Assembly (NCBI GenBank): GCA_026826555.1 | Contig: JAKSZT010053928.1 | Location: 38,485,709 to 38,549,708, forward strand | Length of the DNA stretch: 64,000 bases | Direction: 5' to 3' | Source of the DNA: Tolypeutes matacus | Lineage: Eukaryota > Chordata > Mammalia > Cingulata > Chlamyphoridae | Shown here: one piece after another, positions 1 through 12,978 of the stretch | Layout: every line of letters begins with the position of its first letter | How positions within the stretch are numbered: position 1 is the stretch's first letter | The notes under the pieces: model-generated | Told to the model about the DNA's origin: nothing | The model's database searches: none | What the model saw: only the letters and a program-made list of their open reading frames with translations | Translations under genes and position numbers: made by a program

Positions 1-1555
1 CTTAGACCACTGTTAACATTACTTAATGAAAATGCATTGAACTTCTGCAAGTTTGTGCTCATAGAAAAGCGTGTTTTATTTTGATTTATATACAAAATCG
101 TGTGACTTTAAACCTCAATTTAATAATTGAAGCAAGTGACATTCATGTGAGAGCCTCTTTTTTTTCTTTGCTTGGAGGCTTATAAAAACCAGCTATTTAC
201 AAAATTTTCTAGTAAGTACATTGTCACCAACCACGACCACAGAAGAATTATAGAAAAAATTCTTCTTATGCCGGTAGCAGCAATAGTTTAAGAAATATAA
301 TACTGTTGCTTTGGGACATTTTTTCAATTTTATGAAAACCATTTCTTTGGCTACAGTGAATTTTTAGGTTTGGTTCAATTTCTTCTTGTTCTTCTGACAG
401 TAAGCCAATACTACTTTGTGTTGTCACTTCAGGCTTGCTCCAAAGACTATATTTTCAAATCATGTGAACAGCTGGGATGTTTTGTAGATAGTTAAATTCA
501 GTAAATCTTTCAAGATGTTAAGTCCTGACTACCACAAGAAAAAAAACTTTTCAACATTATCTGTGAGACAAATACATAAATTTGCATCCCAGAATGCATT
601 ATAGGTTGAACAAATTATTGGAAATATCTCACAGATCTTTTTTGGATACTTCTGGACTAAAATATTTAAAAATATTGCTATTAAGCATCCCAATTTTTCA
701 GTAGGTTGCCTAAAACTAAAAGCCCCAGAAGATGCAAAATGATGACCTACAGGGTCAAACCTTTACTACTAGAGTCTACTAAAATCAACTAATTCACTTG
801 GGGCCTGTATTATTCTCTCTGTTACTTAGAATTGTTTTACCAAGTCTCATGAAGCTTCCTACTACTCATTGTTGTGAAACTTCTCAGAATAAATAAAGGT
901 CCCAAGACCGGCTTTAGATTAATTCACGTAAAGCATGTCGAATCTGAGTTTTGGCCCTGTACTATCTTTTTCTCTTGTTTGAGTCATTCTGTGATGCCAT
1001 GCTTCCTTTTTACTTTCTCAGGATTCTTGTCAACAGAACTATCTTCACATCTGATACTATAATGTCTCTTTCTATCATCTTCCTTATCACAATTGATTTG
1101 TTGAAAAACCTATTCTCACAGAGGTTAGTTACAGTAATTCACAGTAAATTATTAATTAGCTTCTATGAGATTGACAAGTATGTTTGAACAGAGCTCAGTA
1201 TCTTAACCCAAAGCCATAAATCAATTAAAGCACTACAAAAGATATGTGAGTAAAGTATTTTTATGGGCAGGTCAATCTTTGGATATCTTACAAATTAATC
1301 CACACTCTGACTCTTAGACAAAGGTTGGCACTTGTTTATTCCCAGAAATCCCACTCTGGATATGCAAACAGATCAAGCAACATTGTGGAGTTCTTCTTTA
1401 GCCTAGGTAACATTGGTACCATTGCTAATTTTTAAGTAGAACTTTAACTTTTAAAGTGTTTTTTTATTTTTTGGAAACCAAGGATACCAGTCCATTTGTC
1501 TTTATGACACCTTTACTTCTTCTTCTTTTTTTTTTTTTAGTTAAAACATATGATT
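1..1555. other. Unique AT-rich intron, nothing recognised
   Basis: I see no coding exon, RNA gene or named repeat. The open frames are short and overlapping with no family signature. Small T-rich tracts occur near 1455-1475 and 1510-1540. Confidence 0.5.
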
Positions 1556-1715
1556 CAACTTCAGAGATTTTTGGCTATTAAGTTTATTTATTTATTTTTT
1601 TGTAATTAGAGAAGTTGTGAGTTTACAGAAAATCATGCATAAAATACATAGTTCCCATATACCACCCAATTATTAACACCTTGAATTAGTGTAGTGCTTT
1701 GGCTGTCAGTTTTTA
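1556..1715 (-). mobile_element. L1 3'-UTR fragment (antisense)
   Basis: The stretch ending in the module 'cccatataccacccaattatta' resembles the 3'-UTR module seen near 9080-9110 and 33840-34020 in this window. It is a short piece with no coding part. The poly(T) near 1525-1540 may be its tail. Confidence 0.5.
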
Positions 1716-2029
1716 ATCAAGTAGAAATTGTTCTAGTTAATTAAGAAAAAGGAAAGTGATGTAATTGATTTTTGGACTGGTCATAAGCAATGAATCTTTA
1801 ATTCCATTTTATCATTTGGCCTTATTCTTAACCTGGGGCAGTGAATAGTAAGTGTATTCTTTTGGGAATTTGAAAGGAAAAAATATATATATTTCTATGA
1901 TTTTCTTGGTACTTTTAGAACAGGGACTTGGCTGGAGAAGGAAGACTGGAAATAGGTGGAATTAAACATCCATATGAGGGTTAGGAAGAGGGAAATTTGG
2001 AACAGGAAGAAATTAAAACAATAACAACA

Positions 2030-2230
2030 ACAAAAATCTTTAATACTTATTAAGCACTTACTATGTTATAAGAATGAGATTAGGATATTTTATATATTTA
2101 TGTCATTTAATCCATTACAGTAATCCATTTGAGGAAGTTGGTATTTTCATTTTCACAATGAAGAAAAACTGAGATATGAATACAGGGGGAGTTGGTTGCT
2201 TTAGGATGCCCAAATTAAATTCTGCATTCA
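2030..2230 (+). mobile_element. MIR SINE relic
   Basis: It has the order typical of MIR: a stretch on 'actatgttata', then 'tcatttaatcc', then 'gaggaagttggtatt', and a region like 'aaactgagatatgaa'. It is a highly diverged copy shared in type with all mammals, with no target-site duplication visible. Confidence 0.65.
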
Positions 2231-2492
2231 AGATTTTCTTTGGGAGATTTGCCCTTAAGATTGACATAAAACATGAATTGAATAACTAGTAGTGAAGTAG
2301 TCAGAATTAGATGCCTGAAAGTTTCATAATGAGAATTTTAACACTACTGCAATTATGATTGAGAAAGATAATTGACAGTCACTATTAGGGCTCAGGGTTT
2401 GAGAAATGCTGATAACATGGTTGCCAAGTATAGAACTTTTGCTACCAAACTGAGGGACAGAAGATTAGTAGTACAGTCTCAATTAAGAGGAG

Positions 2493-2522
2493 ATCATCAT
2501 CATCATCACCATCATAATCATC
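2493..2522. repeat. (CAT)n microsatellite
   Basis: About ten imperfect CAT/ATC triplets lie here. In one frame they give a run of His codons, but the surrounding open frame has no coding signature. Confidence 0.85.
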
Positions 2523-2561
2523 TTATCAGCATAAAAAGAAAGAAAACTTTACTTATTCTAC

Positions 2562-2927
2562 TATGTTGCATTAATTATCTATTACTGTATAACAATACCC
2601 CAAAACTTAGCAACTTAAAGCAACAAACACTTATTATCTCATAGTTTCTCTGGTTCTGGAATCAGAGTATAACTTAACTGGGTCTTCTGCTTCCAATTTT
2701 CTCACAAATCTGCAATAAGGTGTCATCTAGAGTTGTATGGTCTGAAGGCTCACCTGAGAAGGCTCCACTTCCCAGCTAATTCATGGAGTTGTTGGCAGGA
2801 TCCAGTTCCTTGTGACCTGTTGGACAGGTAACCTCAGATCCTCACTGATATTGACAGTTCCATTTCACATGGACCTCTCCATAAGACAGCACATGAAAGG
2901 GCAACTGTCTTCCCTTGGAACTACATT
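2562..2927 (-). mobile_element. MLT1-type LTR (ERVL-MaLR), antisense, partial
   Basis: It matches the pattern I recall for antisense MLT1 LTRs: a start like 'attatctattactgtataa', 'ccccaaaacttagcaactta', 'ttattatctcatagtttct', then 'ctgggtcttctgcttcc' and 'ttgttggcaggatccagttcc'. The copy at 46530-53275 is the same family in the opposite orientation. A poly(T)-bounded insert follows directly at its right end. Confidence 0.7.
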
Positions 2928-3340
2928 TTTTTTTTTACCAGAATCTAGAAAAGGCTCCATATAACAGTAACTTGCACTAAAGCTGTCATTTACTGACAGC
3001 TCTCCAGCACTGAAGACGAAAACTCTTTCAAGGAATTGCTCATAGTTGTCTCGGATTGCCTGGAGGATACGAAGGTGTGTGACACCAACAGAATTATTAG
3101 TGTAGTTACTTATCACTGGGGCAGGCTGAGTGTTGAATGATGCTCCTTGTGCTTAGAATGAGCTCTAGTATTGCCTCAGGTGCCCTGGTCCTATGTTTCG
3201 TAACCTTACAGGGAACTTCAGAGGACCTAGTAACAGTTTCCAGTCCTCTGTGTTCACCAATGTGCACAGTCATTGATATAAATCCTGTTCTAAGAATAAT
3301 GTGATATGTCCTGTGGTTCACTATGGGTAAAGCATTTTGC
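2928..3340 (-). pseudogene. Possible retrocopy of an unknown transcript, antisense
   Basis: A poly(T) run at 2928-2938 (poly(A) on the minus strand) abuts a body that is unlike MLT1 and has long minus-strand open frames. One piece (about 3321 down to 3106) includes EHRGLETVTRSSEVPCKVTK and APEAILELILSTRS. A second, shifted frame (about 3116 down to 2930) includes GVTHLRILQAIRDNYEQFLE. A single frameshift near 3106-3116 would join them. The residue composition looks protein-like, but I do not recognise the family. No stop or AATAAA precedes the A-tract. The right boundary is not defined and I found no clear target-site duplication. Confidence 0.4.
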
Positions 3341-3599
3341 CAGTGAGTTCATTTAAGACTATATTAGAGAAAATAAAACAAAACAAAAAAATAACAGAAC
3401 AATTATTCAGTCTAGAAGTATATTTGTTTTATTTTTTTTAATTTAATTTTATGGAGGATTAAATGAGAGAGAAATTAATGTAGTATAAAACTCAGATGGA
3501 ACCAGAAATGGAACTTTTCAGTCTATAAAATACTAGAAAAGATTACCTTTGGGGTTTGAGTCTCTGGCCCTGGAGTATGTTAAAGAGTTTACATATATC
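3341..3599. other. Intron, nothing recognised
   Basis: AT-rich sequence with an A-rich patch near 3370-3400. It may include the decayed 3' end of the antisense L1 that follows. Confidence 0.4.
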
Positions 3600-6500
3600 A
3601 CCTCTTCTGAATAATAAGTTCTCTGTGTCTCTTCCAGCTTTTTTACTTTTCAGTTTCCAATATTAGGACATATATTTTCATTTCCTCTCTGTATATACCT
3701 AAGAATGAACTTGATGGGTCATATGGTTTTAACTCAATGTTTAATCTTTTGAGGAACTGCCAGACTGTTTTCCAAAGCAATTGAAACATTTTGCATTCCT
3801 TCCAGTAGTATATAAGGGTTCCAATTTCTCCATATCCTCACCAAGAATTGTTTTCACCTGTCTTGTTTATTATAGCCATTCTAATGTGTATTTGAAGTGG
3901 TATCTCATTGTGATTTTGATTTACATGTTTCTGATACCTAATGATGAGCATCTTTTCATATGCTTATTGGCTGTTTATATATCTTTGGAGAAAAGTCTAT
4001 TCATATCCTTTATCTATTTTTAAAATTGTTTTTAAAACAAAATTTGTCTTTTTAATATTGAATTGCTAGAATTCTTATACATTCTAGATAAAAGTTCCTT
4101 TTAAGATTTATGATTTGCAAGTATTTTTCCCATTCTGGAGATTGTCTTATTTTCTTGAGGTGTCTTTTGAATCAAAAATATTTTAAATTTTGATGAAGAC
4201 CAGTTTCTTGGTTTTGGTGTCATATCAAAAAAAAAAAAAAAAAAAAAAAAACATTGCCTAAGCCTAGGACACAAAGATTTACTCATGTTTTTCTCTGAAA
4301 AATTTTATAGTTTTAAATCTTACATTTAGGTCTGTGATGCATTTAGAATTAATTTTGTATATGGTGTAAGTGGGGTCCAATTTCATTCTTTTGCATTTGA
4401 ATATCCAGATGTCACAGCACCATTTGTTGAAAAGACTATTCTTTCTCTTATTGAATTGTCTTGGCACCTGTTGCAAAAATCAATTCACTGTAAATGTAAG
4501 AGTTTATATCTGGACTTGCAATTCCATTATACTGAGTTAGATGTGTATCCTTATGACAGCAGCATTCGTCCTTTCCTACATAGATTTATAATAAATTTGG
4601 AAAATGAAAATTTGAGTCCTCTAACTTAGTTTTATTTTTGAAGATTTATTTTGCTGGGGAAGTCATGGACACACCTAGCAGCCATTTCTCAGCTCTCCCT
4701 TACGCTGGCCTCCTTTTCTGTTTCGTGTAGATGTTTCAGTATGTTTCCAATCCACTGCCCAGGGTAGATGTTAGGTATAATGAAAGGCCTGACCATACTT
4801 TATATCCAGAAACCAGGAAAAAGCTGTTGCAGCTTTTTATAAAGTGGGAACTCTCAGTGGCAGGACTCTTTCCCCCTAGCTATTTAAATATCCCACCATG
4901 GGGCAGTACAGATTTGTCTCCTGTCCAATCCAAAGGAGAGCTGCCATTCACAGACCCTGACTCAAGCATGCCTCCCCAATAGACTAGCCACAATGGGGTC
5001 TTTCCCTTTGTTCTTTGCTGTATAAGTAATAAAGCAGCCATATACTAAAAGTTTCTGTCGTTCCCTGAGCCTGTGCTGCACCATATAGCAACTGGCTCTG
5101 CAATTTTTAGTTTGTTTAGGATATTCTTGGTCCCTTGCATTTCCATATGAATTTTAGGATTAGCTTGTGGATTTTGGCAAAGAAGTCAACTGAAATTTCA
5201 ATAGGGATTGTGATGAATCTGTATATCAATTTAGGGTGTAGTGGTATCTTAATTGCATTAATTCTTCCAGTACACTAACATGGGATGTCTTCCCAACTAT
5301 TTAAGTCTTCCTTAATCTCTTTCAATTATGATTTGTAGTTTTCAGAGTATAGGTTTTACTTTTTGCTGTAATTTTTTTCTAAATATTTGTAGTGCTACTG
5401 TAATCTGAAATTATTTCTTAAATTTTATTTTTGGACTATTAAATGAAAATATATAGAAATACAGTTAATTTTTCTGTATTAATCATGTATCATCCAACCT
5501 TGCTGAACTCATTTATTAGAAACTTTAGAAAAAAAAATTTTGGTTGATTATTTATGGTTTTCTATGTGCAAGATCATGCCTTCTGGAAATAGAGATAGTT
5601 TTACTTCCTCCTTGCCAATCTGGATGCCTTTTCTTTCCTTCTTCCCCCCCGCCCCCCAAAAGCCCTAGCTAGAACCTCTAGTATAGTAATGAATGCAAGT
5701 GGTGAGAGCAGTCATCTTTGTCTTGTTGCTAATCTTAGAGGGGGAAAGCATCCAGATTTTAACAGTTAACAATGTTGTTAGCTGTTTTTCAGTTTGAGGA
5801 AATCTGCGCCTATTCCTAGTTTATTGAGTGTTTTTATCCTAAAGGGGTTTTGGATTTTGTCAAATGCTCTTTCCATATCTATTGAAGTAGTCCTATGTCA
5901 TTTATTATGTTGATAAAGTTTACTACATTAATTATTTTCAAATATTAAAGCAATCTTGCTTTCCTGGGATAAATTCCACTTGGTCATGATGCATAATGCT
6001 TTTTATTTGTTGGCTGAATTCTATTTGCTACTATTTTTGTTAAGAATTTTTGTCTTCTATATTCATAAGAGATATTGGCTATTCATTTTTCTCTTCTTTC
6101 CTTGTGGTATCTTTGTCTCTTTTTGGTATTGGGGTAATTGTGACTATGTGTAATGAGCTGTGAAGTGTTTCTGCACCTTGTATTTTATGGAAGAGTTTGT
6201 GAAGGATTGTTAATATTTCTTTAAATGTTTGGTAGAATTTACCAGTGAAGCCATCTGGGTCTGGAATTTTCTTATGGGGAAATGTTTTGATAATTAAATG
6301 TCTTTATTTATTAGAAGTCTTCTGAGGGATTTTTCCATTTTTACCTAAGTCATCTAATTTGTTGGCATACAACAAATTCATATGTATTCCCTTAAATTCT
6401 TTTTTTAGTTGCTATATAGTTGATAGTGTTTTCCTGTCTCTTATTCCTTATTTTAGAATTTAGGTCATCCTTTTTTTCCCCCTTAGTCTTGCTAAATGTG

Positions 6501-6680
6501 TGTAAATTTTGTGATGATTTTCAGAGAACCAGCATTTCTTTTTTTTGATGTTCTCTATTATTTTTCTCCCTTACATTTATTTCCTCTCCAGTCTTTATTA
6601 TGTCCTTCCTTCTGATTGCTTTCTGCTAATACTTTGTTCTTTCTTTTTCAGTGGCTTAAGGTGGAAGGTTAAATTATTCA
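3600..6680 (-). mobile_element. Ancient L1 (ORF2 and 3' part), antisense
   Basis: Read on the minus strand this is decayed L1 ORF2. Recognisable antisense blocks occur in L1 order: the 'gaggaactgcca' block near 3750, 'tctccatatcctcacc' near 3828, 'tggtatctcattgtgattttg' near 3900, 'ggtcccttgcatttcc' near 5130, the region around 5700 antisense to the RT core, and 'gtgaagccatctgggtctgg' near 6245. It carries many stops and indels. A solo LTR (4652-5102) and a 26-base A-run near 4226-4251 interrupt it. The divergence suggests an L1M-age copy. Confidence 0.85.
4652..5102 (+). mobile_element. Solo LTR (class I-like, 4-bp duplication) inside the L1
   Basis: The unit is 451 bp, starts TG and ends CA, and is flanked by a perfect 4-bp duplication 'attt' (4648-4651 and 5103-5106). 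The L1 sequence resumes on the other side. A TATA-like TTATAAA lies at about 4838-4844 and AATAAA at 5028-5033, in the order expected of an LTR read on the plus strand. A 4-bp duplication is typical of class I (gamma-like) retroviruses. I do not recognise the family name. An internal open frame (4731-4982) is not a gene. Confidence 0.75.
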
Positions 6681-8879
6681 GACCCTGAAACGGGGTGGTA
6701 GAGGAAGGGAATGGTTTGTGCCCAAGTGCCCCTCACTGTTCTTACAGAGTTTTAGTAGATATGTTTGAATAAATGATTCTTCATTTGCTATGTGCCTTTT
6801 CAACAAGCACCAGCTTAGTATTTTAAATAATTTTCACTATGTTTTTCTCTGGGAAATGGATTCATGAGGCTCCTCACATTGGCATTCTGAATGTAGAAAT
6901 TCCATAGTTTTTTCTATTAAGGTAAATATCAGTGATATTGTCTGAACTCTGCATGAAAAAAGTGTTTCTATATAATTTGGTAGGACAAATGTCTAAATCT
7001 TAATTTAAATGGTTATTTTCCAGGGAGGTAAATAATATTATCTCCTGTTAAAGTAGAACTACAAATATATTTTACTTCAGGCCTTTAAATAAGTGCAGAA
7101 CAATTATATAATTTGTTATTATAGCTATTACAAAAGGAAATTATAATACATTTATCAGAAAATGAATGACGAATATTTTGTTACGCTTTTAAAAAAATCT
7201 AAAGTAGCAAAATGTTTCTGTGACCACACAGTTCCAAAATCATAGTGGGAAAATTATTTGATGTACTGGTATAATATACAATTATTTAGAAACTTATTTA
7301 CTATATAAAGAAATATCATTCTTTATTTTATCAGCACTAAAACATGACTTTTTAAATTTTTTTTTTCCTATAATTAGATTTAGTATAGGTCTATCCATTC
7401 AGTGCATATTTAGTGTTCTTAACTAACAGAATCATTTTCCCTTCAGACTAATAGATGCTATGTTTAATAAATCTCTCCTCCTTCTACCAGTGCTACTGTA
7501 GGTAATACCTCCCATATGGGTATTAGTTTATTCTAATTATTCAATTGTAATTTTCCTGAGACCTCCATAATGGTGGCAGGCATAATTATAGAATTTTTCT
7601 AGAAAGAGAAAAATGAATTTAAGGGACTAGCATCAAGACTTTTCAGGCACCCAAGATATGTCAGTCTGATATTAAATTCTTTGCATATTTACAATTACAT
7701 TTTAGGGATCTTTGAGAAATTCAATTTGGCAATTCCTCTCATGTTCGTATCATTTTCCTTTGGTGTAAAATAAGAAAGTCACATAAAATGCAGTAGTGAA
7801 AGACAGGCTCATGTCAATGAGTTAGCTTGTAAGCTTTAACTGCTTTGGATTTAAGTTTTCTAAGTGGTAAAATAACAGATAACTCTCTCTTAAAAAATGG
7901 GTAACAGCTGGTGTCCATGTTTTGTTTAATAAACTTTCCTATACTGGAGGCTATTTACTTTCTCAAAGCGATGATAAAATATTTTACCTATATAAATGCA
8001 CTTTATGAATACATAACAACATCAAAATAACTCATTATGCATTAAAAATGTGGTATTGAAATCAAAATAGACTGACTTTTTATACATCTGTTTAGAGTTG
8101 AAGTCTTTCCATTTGGCCTTAGGGTCATTCTCCATGCCTTGTTTCATTGTATTCCATGTATAGTCTGCTAGATTTCCAGGTAGGCTAGTTTTGTACTAAA
8201 GATAATTTTCCACTGCTTTTATTGATTCTTATATGCTAGTCAGTTTGTGTAAGTGTGGGTCATCAGAACCAAGGATGGCCATGAATGAAAGTACAATATT
8301 ATTATGACACAATATCTTGTATGGATTGATAATATACTGGAAAAAATGTATCAATTCGCATAAAGACTTTTTTAATTCTAGCAATAGTAATATGTTGACA
8401 GCTCTTAATATCACATCTGGTGTTCAAAATGTAAATGAGCCATGATAATAATTATGTTGTTAAACAGAAAGATTAAATGGCATGGAACAATCAACCTGCC
8501 CTATGTCCTGGAAATTGCACACTTTGAAAATAGTATTGCATTTGCAATAACACATAATCCTTAATACTGAAAAATGTGGTCATTTGCTGATTTAGATGCA
8601 CTTTATACTTCCAGGGTTACAAATTTCCTGTAGTTCTCTTTTACCCCAATGTATTAACATTATGCTAGCTGTCTCAGTTCAGCTTGAAGCTTTTCTTGTT
8701 TCCTTTTAATCAGAGATTCACAGAACTTTCTAAAATGAAAGAGACGTCAGCACTTATATTCCCCAATCTGATCACTTTTCAAATAAGATGAGAATTGTGG
8801 CAGATTATTTTTCCAAAGGTGGTTGCACAGTATCTCCCACTCCATATTGCTCAACTGGTCTGTAAACCAATCATACATA
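6681..8879. other. Unique intron, nothing firmly recognised
   Basis: AT-rich non-coding sequence with short shadow frames only. The right end, from about 8750, may already belong to the 3' UTR of the following L1. Confidence 0.5.
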
Positions 8880-10157
8880 AAAAACAGGATTCCCATACAC
8901 CATCCCACCACCAATGCTTTGCATTGGTGTGTAACATTTACTAAAACTAATGAGAGCACTTTTTTGTAATTGTACTAATTTTTATAATAGTACAATTACT
9001 GTTACCTTTGTTACAATTGATGAAAAATTATCAAAATAGTAGTTCCAACTATATTCCATAGATAACATTAGATTTATTTTTCCATACACCACCCTCTTAT
9101 TAACACCTTCTATTAGTGTCATCCATTAGTTATAATTCATGAAAGAACATTTTTATACTTGTATTATCAACTAAACACCATCGTCTACAATAGGGTTCAC
9201 TGTGTTACACAGTCCTATGCTTTATCTTTTAATTTTTACTCTAGTAACATATACGACCTAAAGTTTCACCTTTTAACCACAATCATCTATATAATTCAGT
9301 GCTGTTAATTACTAGCACAGTAATGTGCTGCTATCACTACCATTCATTTCCAAACCTTTACAATCAACCTAAATAGAAATTCTGTTCAAATTAAGCCTCA
9401 ACTCCCCATTCTCTAACCCCAATCTATCCTTTGGTAACCTATATTCTAAATGCTAACTCTATCTGAGTTTGCTAATTATAATTAGTTCATATCAGTGAGA
9501 TCATGCAGTATTTATCCTTTTGTGTCTGGCTTATTTCACTCAAGGTTCATCCATGTTATTGCATGCATTAGGACTTCATTACTTTCTATGGCTTAATAAT
9601 ATCCCACTGTATGTATATACCACATTTTGTTTATACATTTGTCTGTTGATGGATACCTAGGTTGCTTCCATCTTTCGGAAATTGTGAATAAGGCCACTAT
9701 GAACATTGATGTGAAAATATTTGTTTGAGTTCCTGCTCTCAGTTCCTCTGAGTATATACCTAGTAGCAGAATTTCAGGTCATATGGTAATGCCATACTTA
9801 GCTTTCTGAGGAACTGACAAGCTGTCTTCCATAGTGGCTGCACCATTTTATATTCCCGACAGCAATGAATGAGTGTTCTTATTTCTCCATATCCTCTCCA
9901 ACACCTTTAGTTTAGTTTTTTTTTAATAGTTGCCATGCTATTGGTTGTAAAATGATATCTTATTGTAGTTTTGATTTGCATTTCCCTAATAGCTAGTGAA
10001 GTTGAGCATCTTTACATGTGCTTTTTTAGCCTTTTGTATATCCTCTTTGGAGAAATGTCTGTTAAAAACTGTTGTCCATTTTTCAATTGGGTTGTTTGTC
10101 TTTTTATTGTTGACTTGTAGGATATCTTTATATATTCTGGATATTAAACCCTTATCA

Positions 10158-11004
10158 TGACTCTAAAGTAAATTCATCAATATTTAAACATACCAGAAAT
10201 GCTGGATTTGCTAGCATATTTACTTCTAGGAAACATAACCTAGGGAGAACCTAGGTTAGCAAAATGGGAAGAAAACAGGAGCAGCTTTGATTGTTGCTTA
10301 AGGAAAGATGTTCTGAAGAGTTGATATGGTGAGCTCATTCTGTTACTATGACAATAGTGAGATAGCTTATATGTTTCACCTATTGATGTCTTACTACCAA
10401 CTATCAAATGGTATATTCACAGTATTAGCAAAACAAGGAATTTCACCTTTTTCATAAGTTCAAAAGTAGAAACTCCCTTTTTCCTTTCTATTTTTGGGCC
10501 TTTGAACCACTGGGAGCACAAACACCACCCAAATTCCTGTTGTGGTGGCAATTAATAAAGGCATCTATCTGTTCATTTCTTTAAAAATTGGACTTTTGTA
10601 CAACACACTAAAACAAAACAAAACAAAAACCCAACCCCAATTTGGAGGGTAGGGTATAGGTGGAGGGATTTATTTTAAGAAGGCAGATATGGGTAATTTG
10701 GAGCCAAGGAAATTTGTTTCCAGAATATTTTTTCTGGATATATGCAGTGGCCAAGGAATATGAACATAATTGCATTTTTCTCAAAGTTCCTTGGAGGTTA
10801 GAAGGCATTAAACCAGAAGTGCTATCAATAGGAATTAGGGAAGGTTATGTATTTATATATGTAAACAATGTTTTGTAAGGAAAAATGGTTGCAACTAACC
10901 TTTTTCCAAAGTGTACTATGCATATTTTTAATGAAAGATGATATGTATTTGCATAACAATTCTCAGGCACATTAAATTGTTATAAATTGATGTAAACTTT
11001 AAAA
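10158..11004 (+). pseudogene. 850-bp poly(A)-tailed retrocopy of unknown RNA inserted in the L1
   Basis: The L1 is broken cleanly here. A 12-bp repeat, 'aaacccttatca' (10146-10157) and 'aaatccttatca' (11005-11016), flanks the insert with one mismatch. The first copy follows TT, giving a TT/AAAC site like the L1 endonuclease target. The insert ends in an A-run at 11001-11007, with ATTAAA at 10971-10976 about 25 bases upstream, as in a polyadenylated RNA. The body has two overlapping open frames (10660-10878 plus, 10608-10808 minus) without any family signature, so it may be a 3' UTR or a non-coding RNA. I do not recognise the source. Confidence 0.75.
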
Positions 11005-12978
11005 AAATCCTTATCAGATATGTGGTTTCCAAATATTTTCTCCCCTTAAGTAGGTTGTTTTTCACTTTTGTGAGAGTCTTTTGAGCCACGGAAGTTTTAA
11101 ATTTTGAGGAGATTTCATTTATCTATTTTTTCTTTCATTGCTTGTGCTTTGGGTGTAAAGTCTAAGAAAAAAATTTCCTAACACAAGATCCTGAAGATGC
11201 TCCCCTACAATGTCTTCTTGGAATTTTATAGTCCTGTCTCTTATATTTTAGTCTTTGATCCATTTTGAGCTAATTTTCCTATATGGCATGAGATAGGAAT
11301 ACTATTTAATTCTTTTGCATGTGGATATCCAGTTCTCCCAGCACCATTATCAGTTGAGTGGACTTGGCAGCCTTGTCAAAAATTAATTGTTCATTGATGT
11401 GAGGGTTTCTGAACTCTTAACTCTATTCCTTGTGCCAATACCTTGCTGTTTTGACCAATGTAGCTTTGTAATAAGCCTTAAAGTAAGGAAGTGTGAGTCC
11501 TCCAACTTTCTTCCTTTTTAAAGATGTTTTTGGTTATTTGAAGCTCCTTACCCTTCCAATTAAATTTGGTTATTGGCTTTTCCATTTCTGCAAAGAAAGC
11601 TGTTGGAGTTTTCATTGGGATTGTATTGAATCTGTAAATCATTTTGGTTAGAATTGACATCCTGAGAATATTTGGTCTTCCAATCCATGAACATGGGATT
11701 CACTTCCATTTGTTTTGGTCTTCTTTGATTTATTTTAGCAATGTTTTGTAGTAAAGTACTTTACATCCTTGGTTAAATTTATTCCTAGATGTTTGATTCT
11801 TTTAGTTCCTGTTGTCAATGGATTTTTTCCCTCTATTTCCTCCTCTTATTGCTCATTACTAGTGAATAAAAACACTACTGATTTTTGCATGTTGATCTTG
11901 TACTCCATCACTTTGCTGAAATCCCTTATTAGCTTTAGTAGATTTTTTTTAGATTTTTCAGGAATTTCTATTTATAGGAGATGTTATCTGCTAATAATGA
12001 AGGCTTTACTTCTTCCTTTCCAATTTGTCAGCCTTTTATTTCTTTTTCTTGCCTAATTCCTCTGGCTAGAACTTCCATTGCAATGTTGGATAACAATGGT
12101 GACAGTGGACATCATTGTCTTGTTCCAGATCTTAGGGGGACATTTTTCATTTTCTCAACATTGAGTATGATGTTAGCTGTGGGGTTTTCATATATGGCCT
12201 TTATCATGTTGAGGGAGTTTCTTTCTATTCCTATTTTTCTAAGTGTTTTTATCAAGAAAAGATGCTGGATTTTGTCAAATGCCTTTTCTGCCTCAATGGA
12301 GATGATCATGTAGGTTTTTTCCCTTGTTTTGTTAATTGGTGTATTACATTAATTGGTTTTCTTATGTTGAACCAACCTTGAATATCTGGAATAAAACCCA
12401 AGTGATCATGGTGAATAATACTTTTAATGTGATGTTGGATTTTATTTACTAGTATTTTGTTAAGGATTTTTGCATCTATATTCATAATAGAAATTGGTCT
12501 GTAATTTTCTTTTCTTGTAGTATCTTTAGATCTGTGTTTGGTATTAGAATGATGTTGGCCTTGCTGTAGGAGTTAGGCAGTGTCCCCTCCTCTTCAATAT
12601 TTTGGAAAAGTTCTGGTAGGATTGATATTAATTCTTCTTGGAATATTTGGTAGAATTTACCTGTGAAGCCATCTGGTCCTAGGCTTTTCTTTGGGAGGTT
12701 TTTAATAACTGATTCAATCTCTTTGCTTGTAATTTGTCTTTTGAGATGTTCTATTTCTTCTAGAGTCAGTGTAGTTTGTTTGTGTGTTTCTAGGAATTAT
12801 CTCCCATACTCTGCCACATTTTATTCATTCTTTTCTGTTCTGAATCCCTCCTGTATTACAGCAGTGCTGTTTAACACTGCTCCACCCCCCCCACCCCCAC
12901 CATTTATTTTCTTTGTGAGAATTTTCTGCTTCCCATTTCTTCCCCATTAGGGTGTCCCACCCTGAAGATCCAGTTGGA

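Noticed and set aside
2372..2644. Open frame with a run of His codons
   Set aside because: It is produced by the (CAT)n microsatellite. The rest shows no coding signature and runs into an MLT1 LTR.
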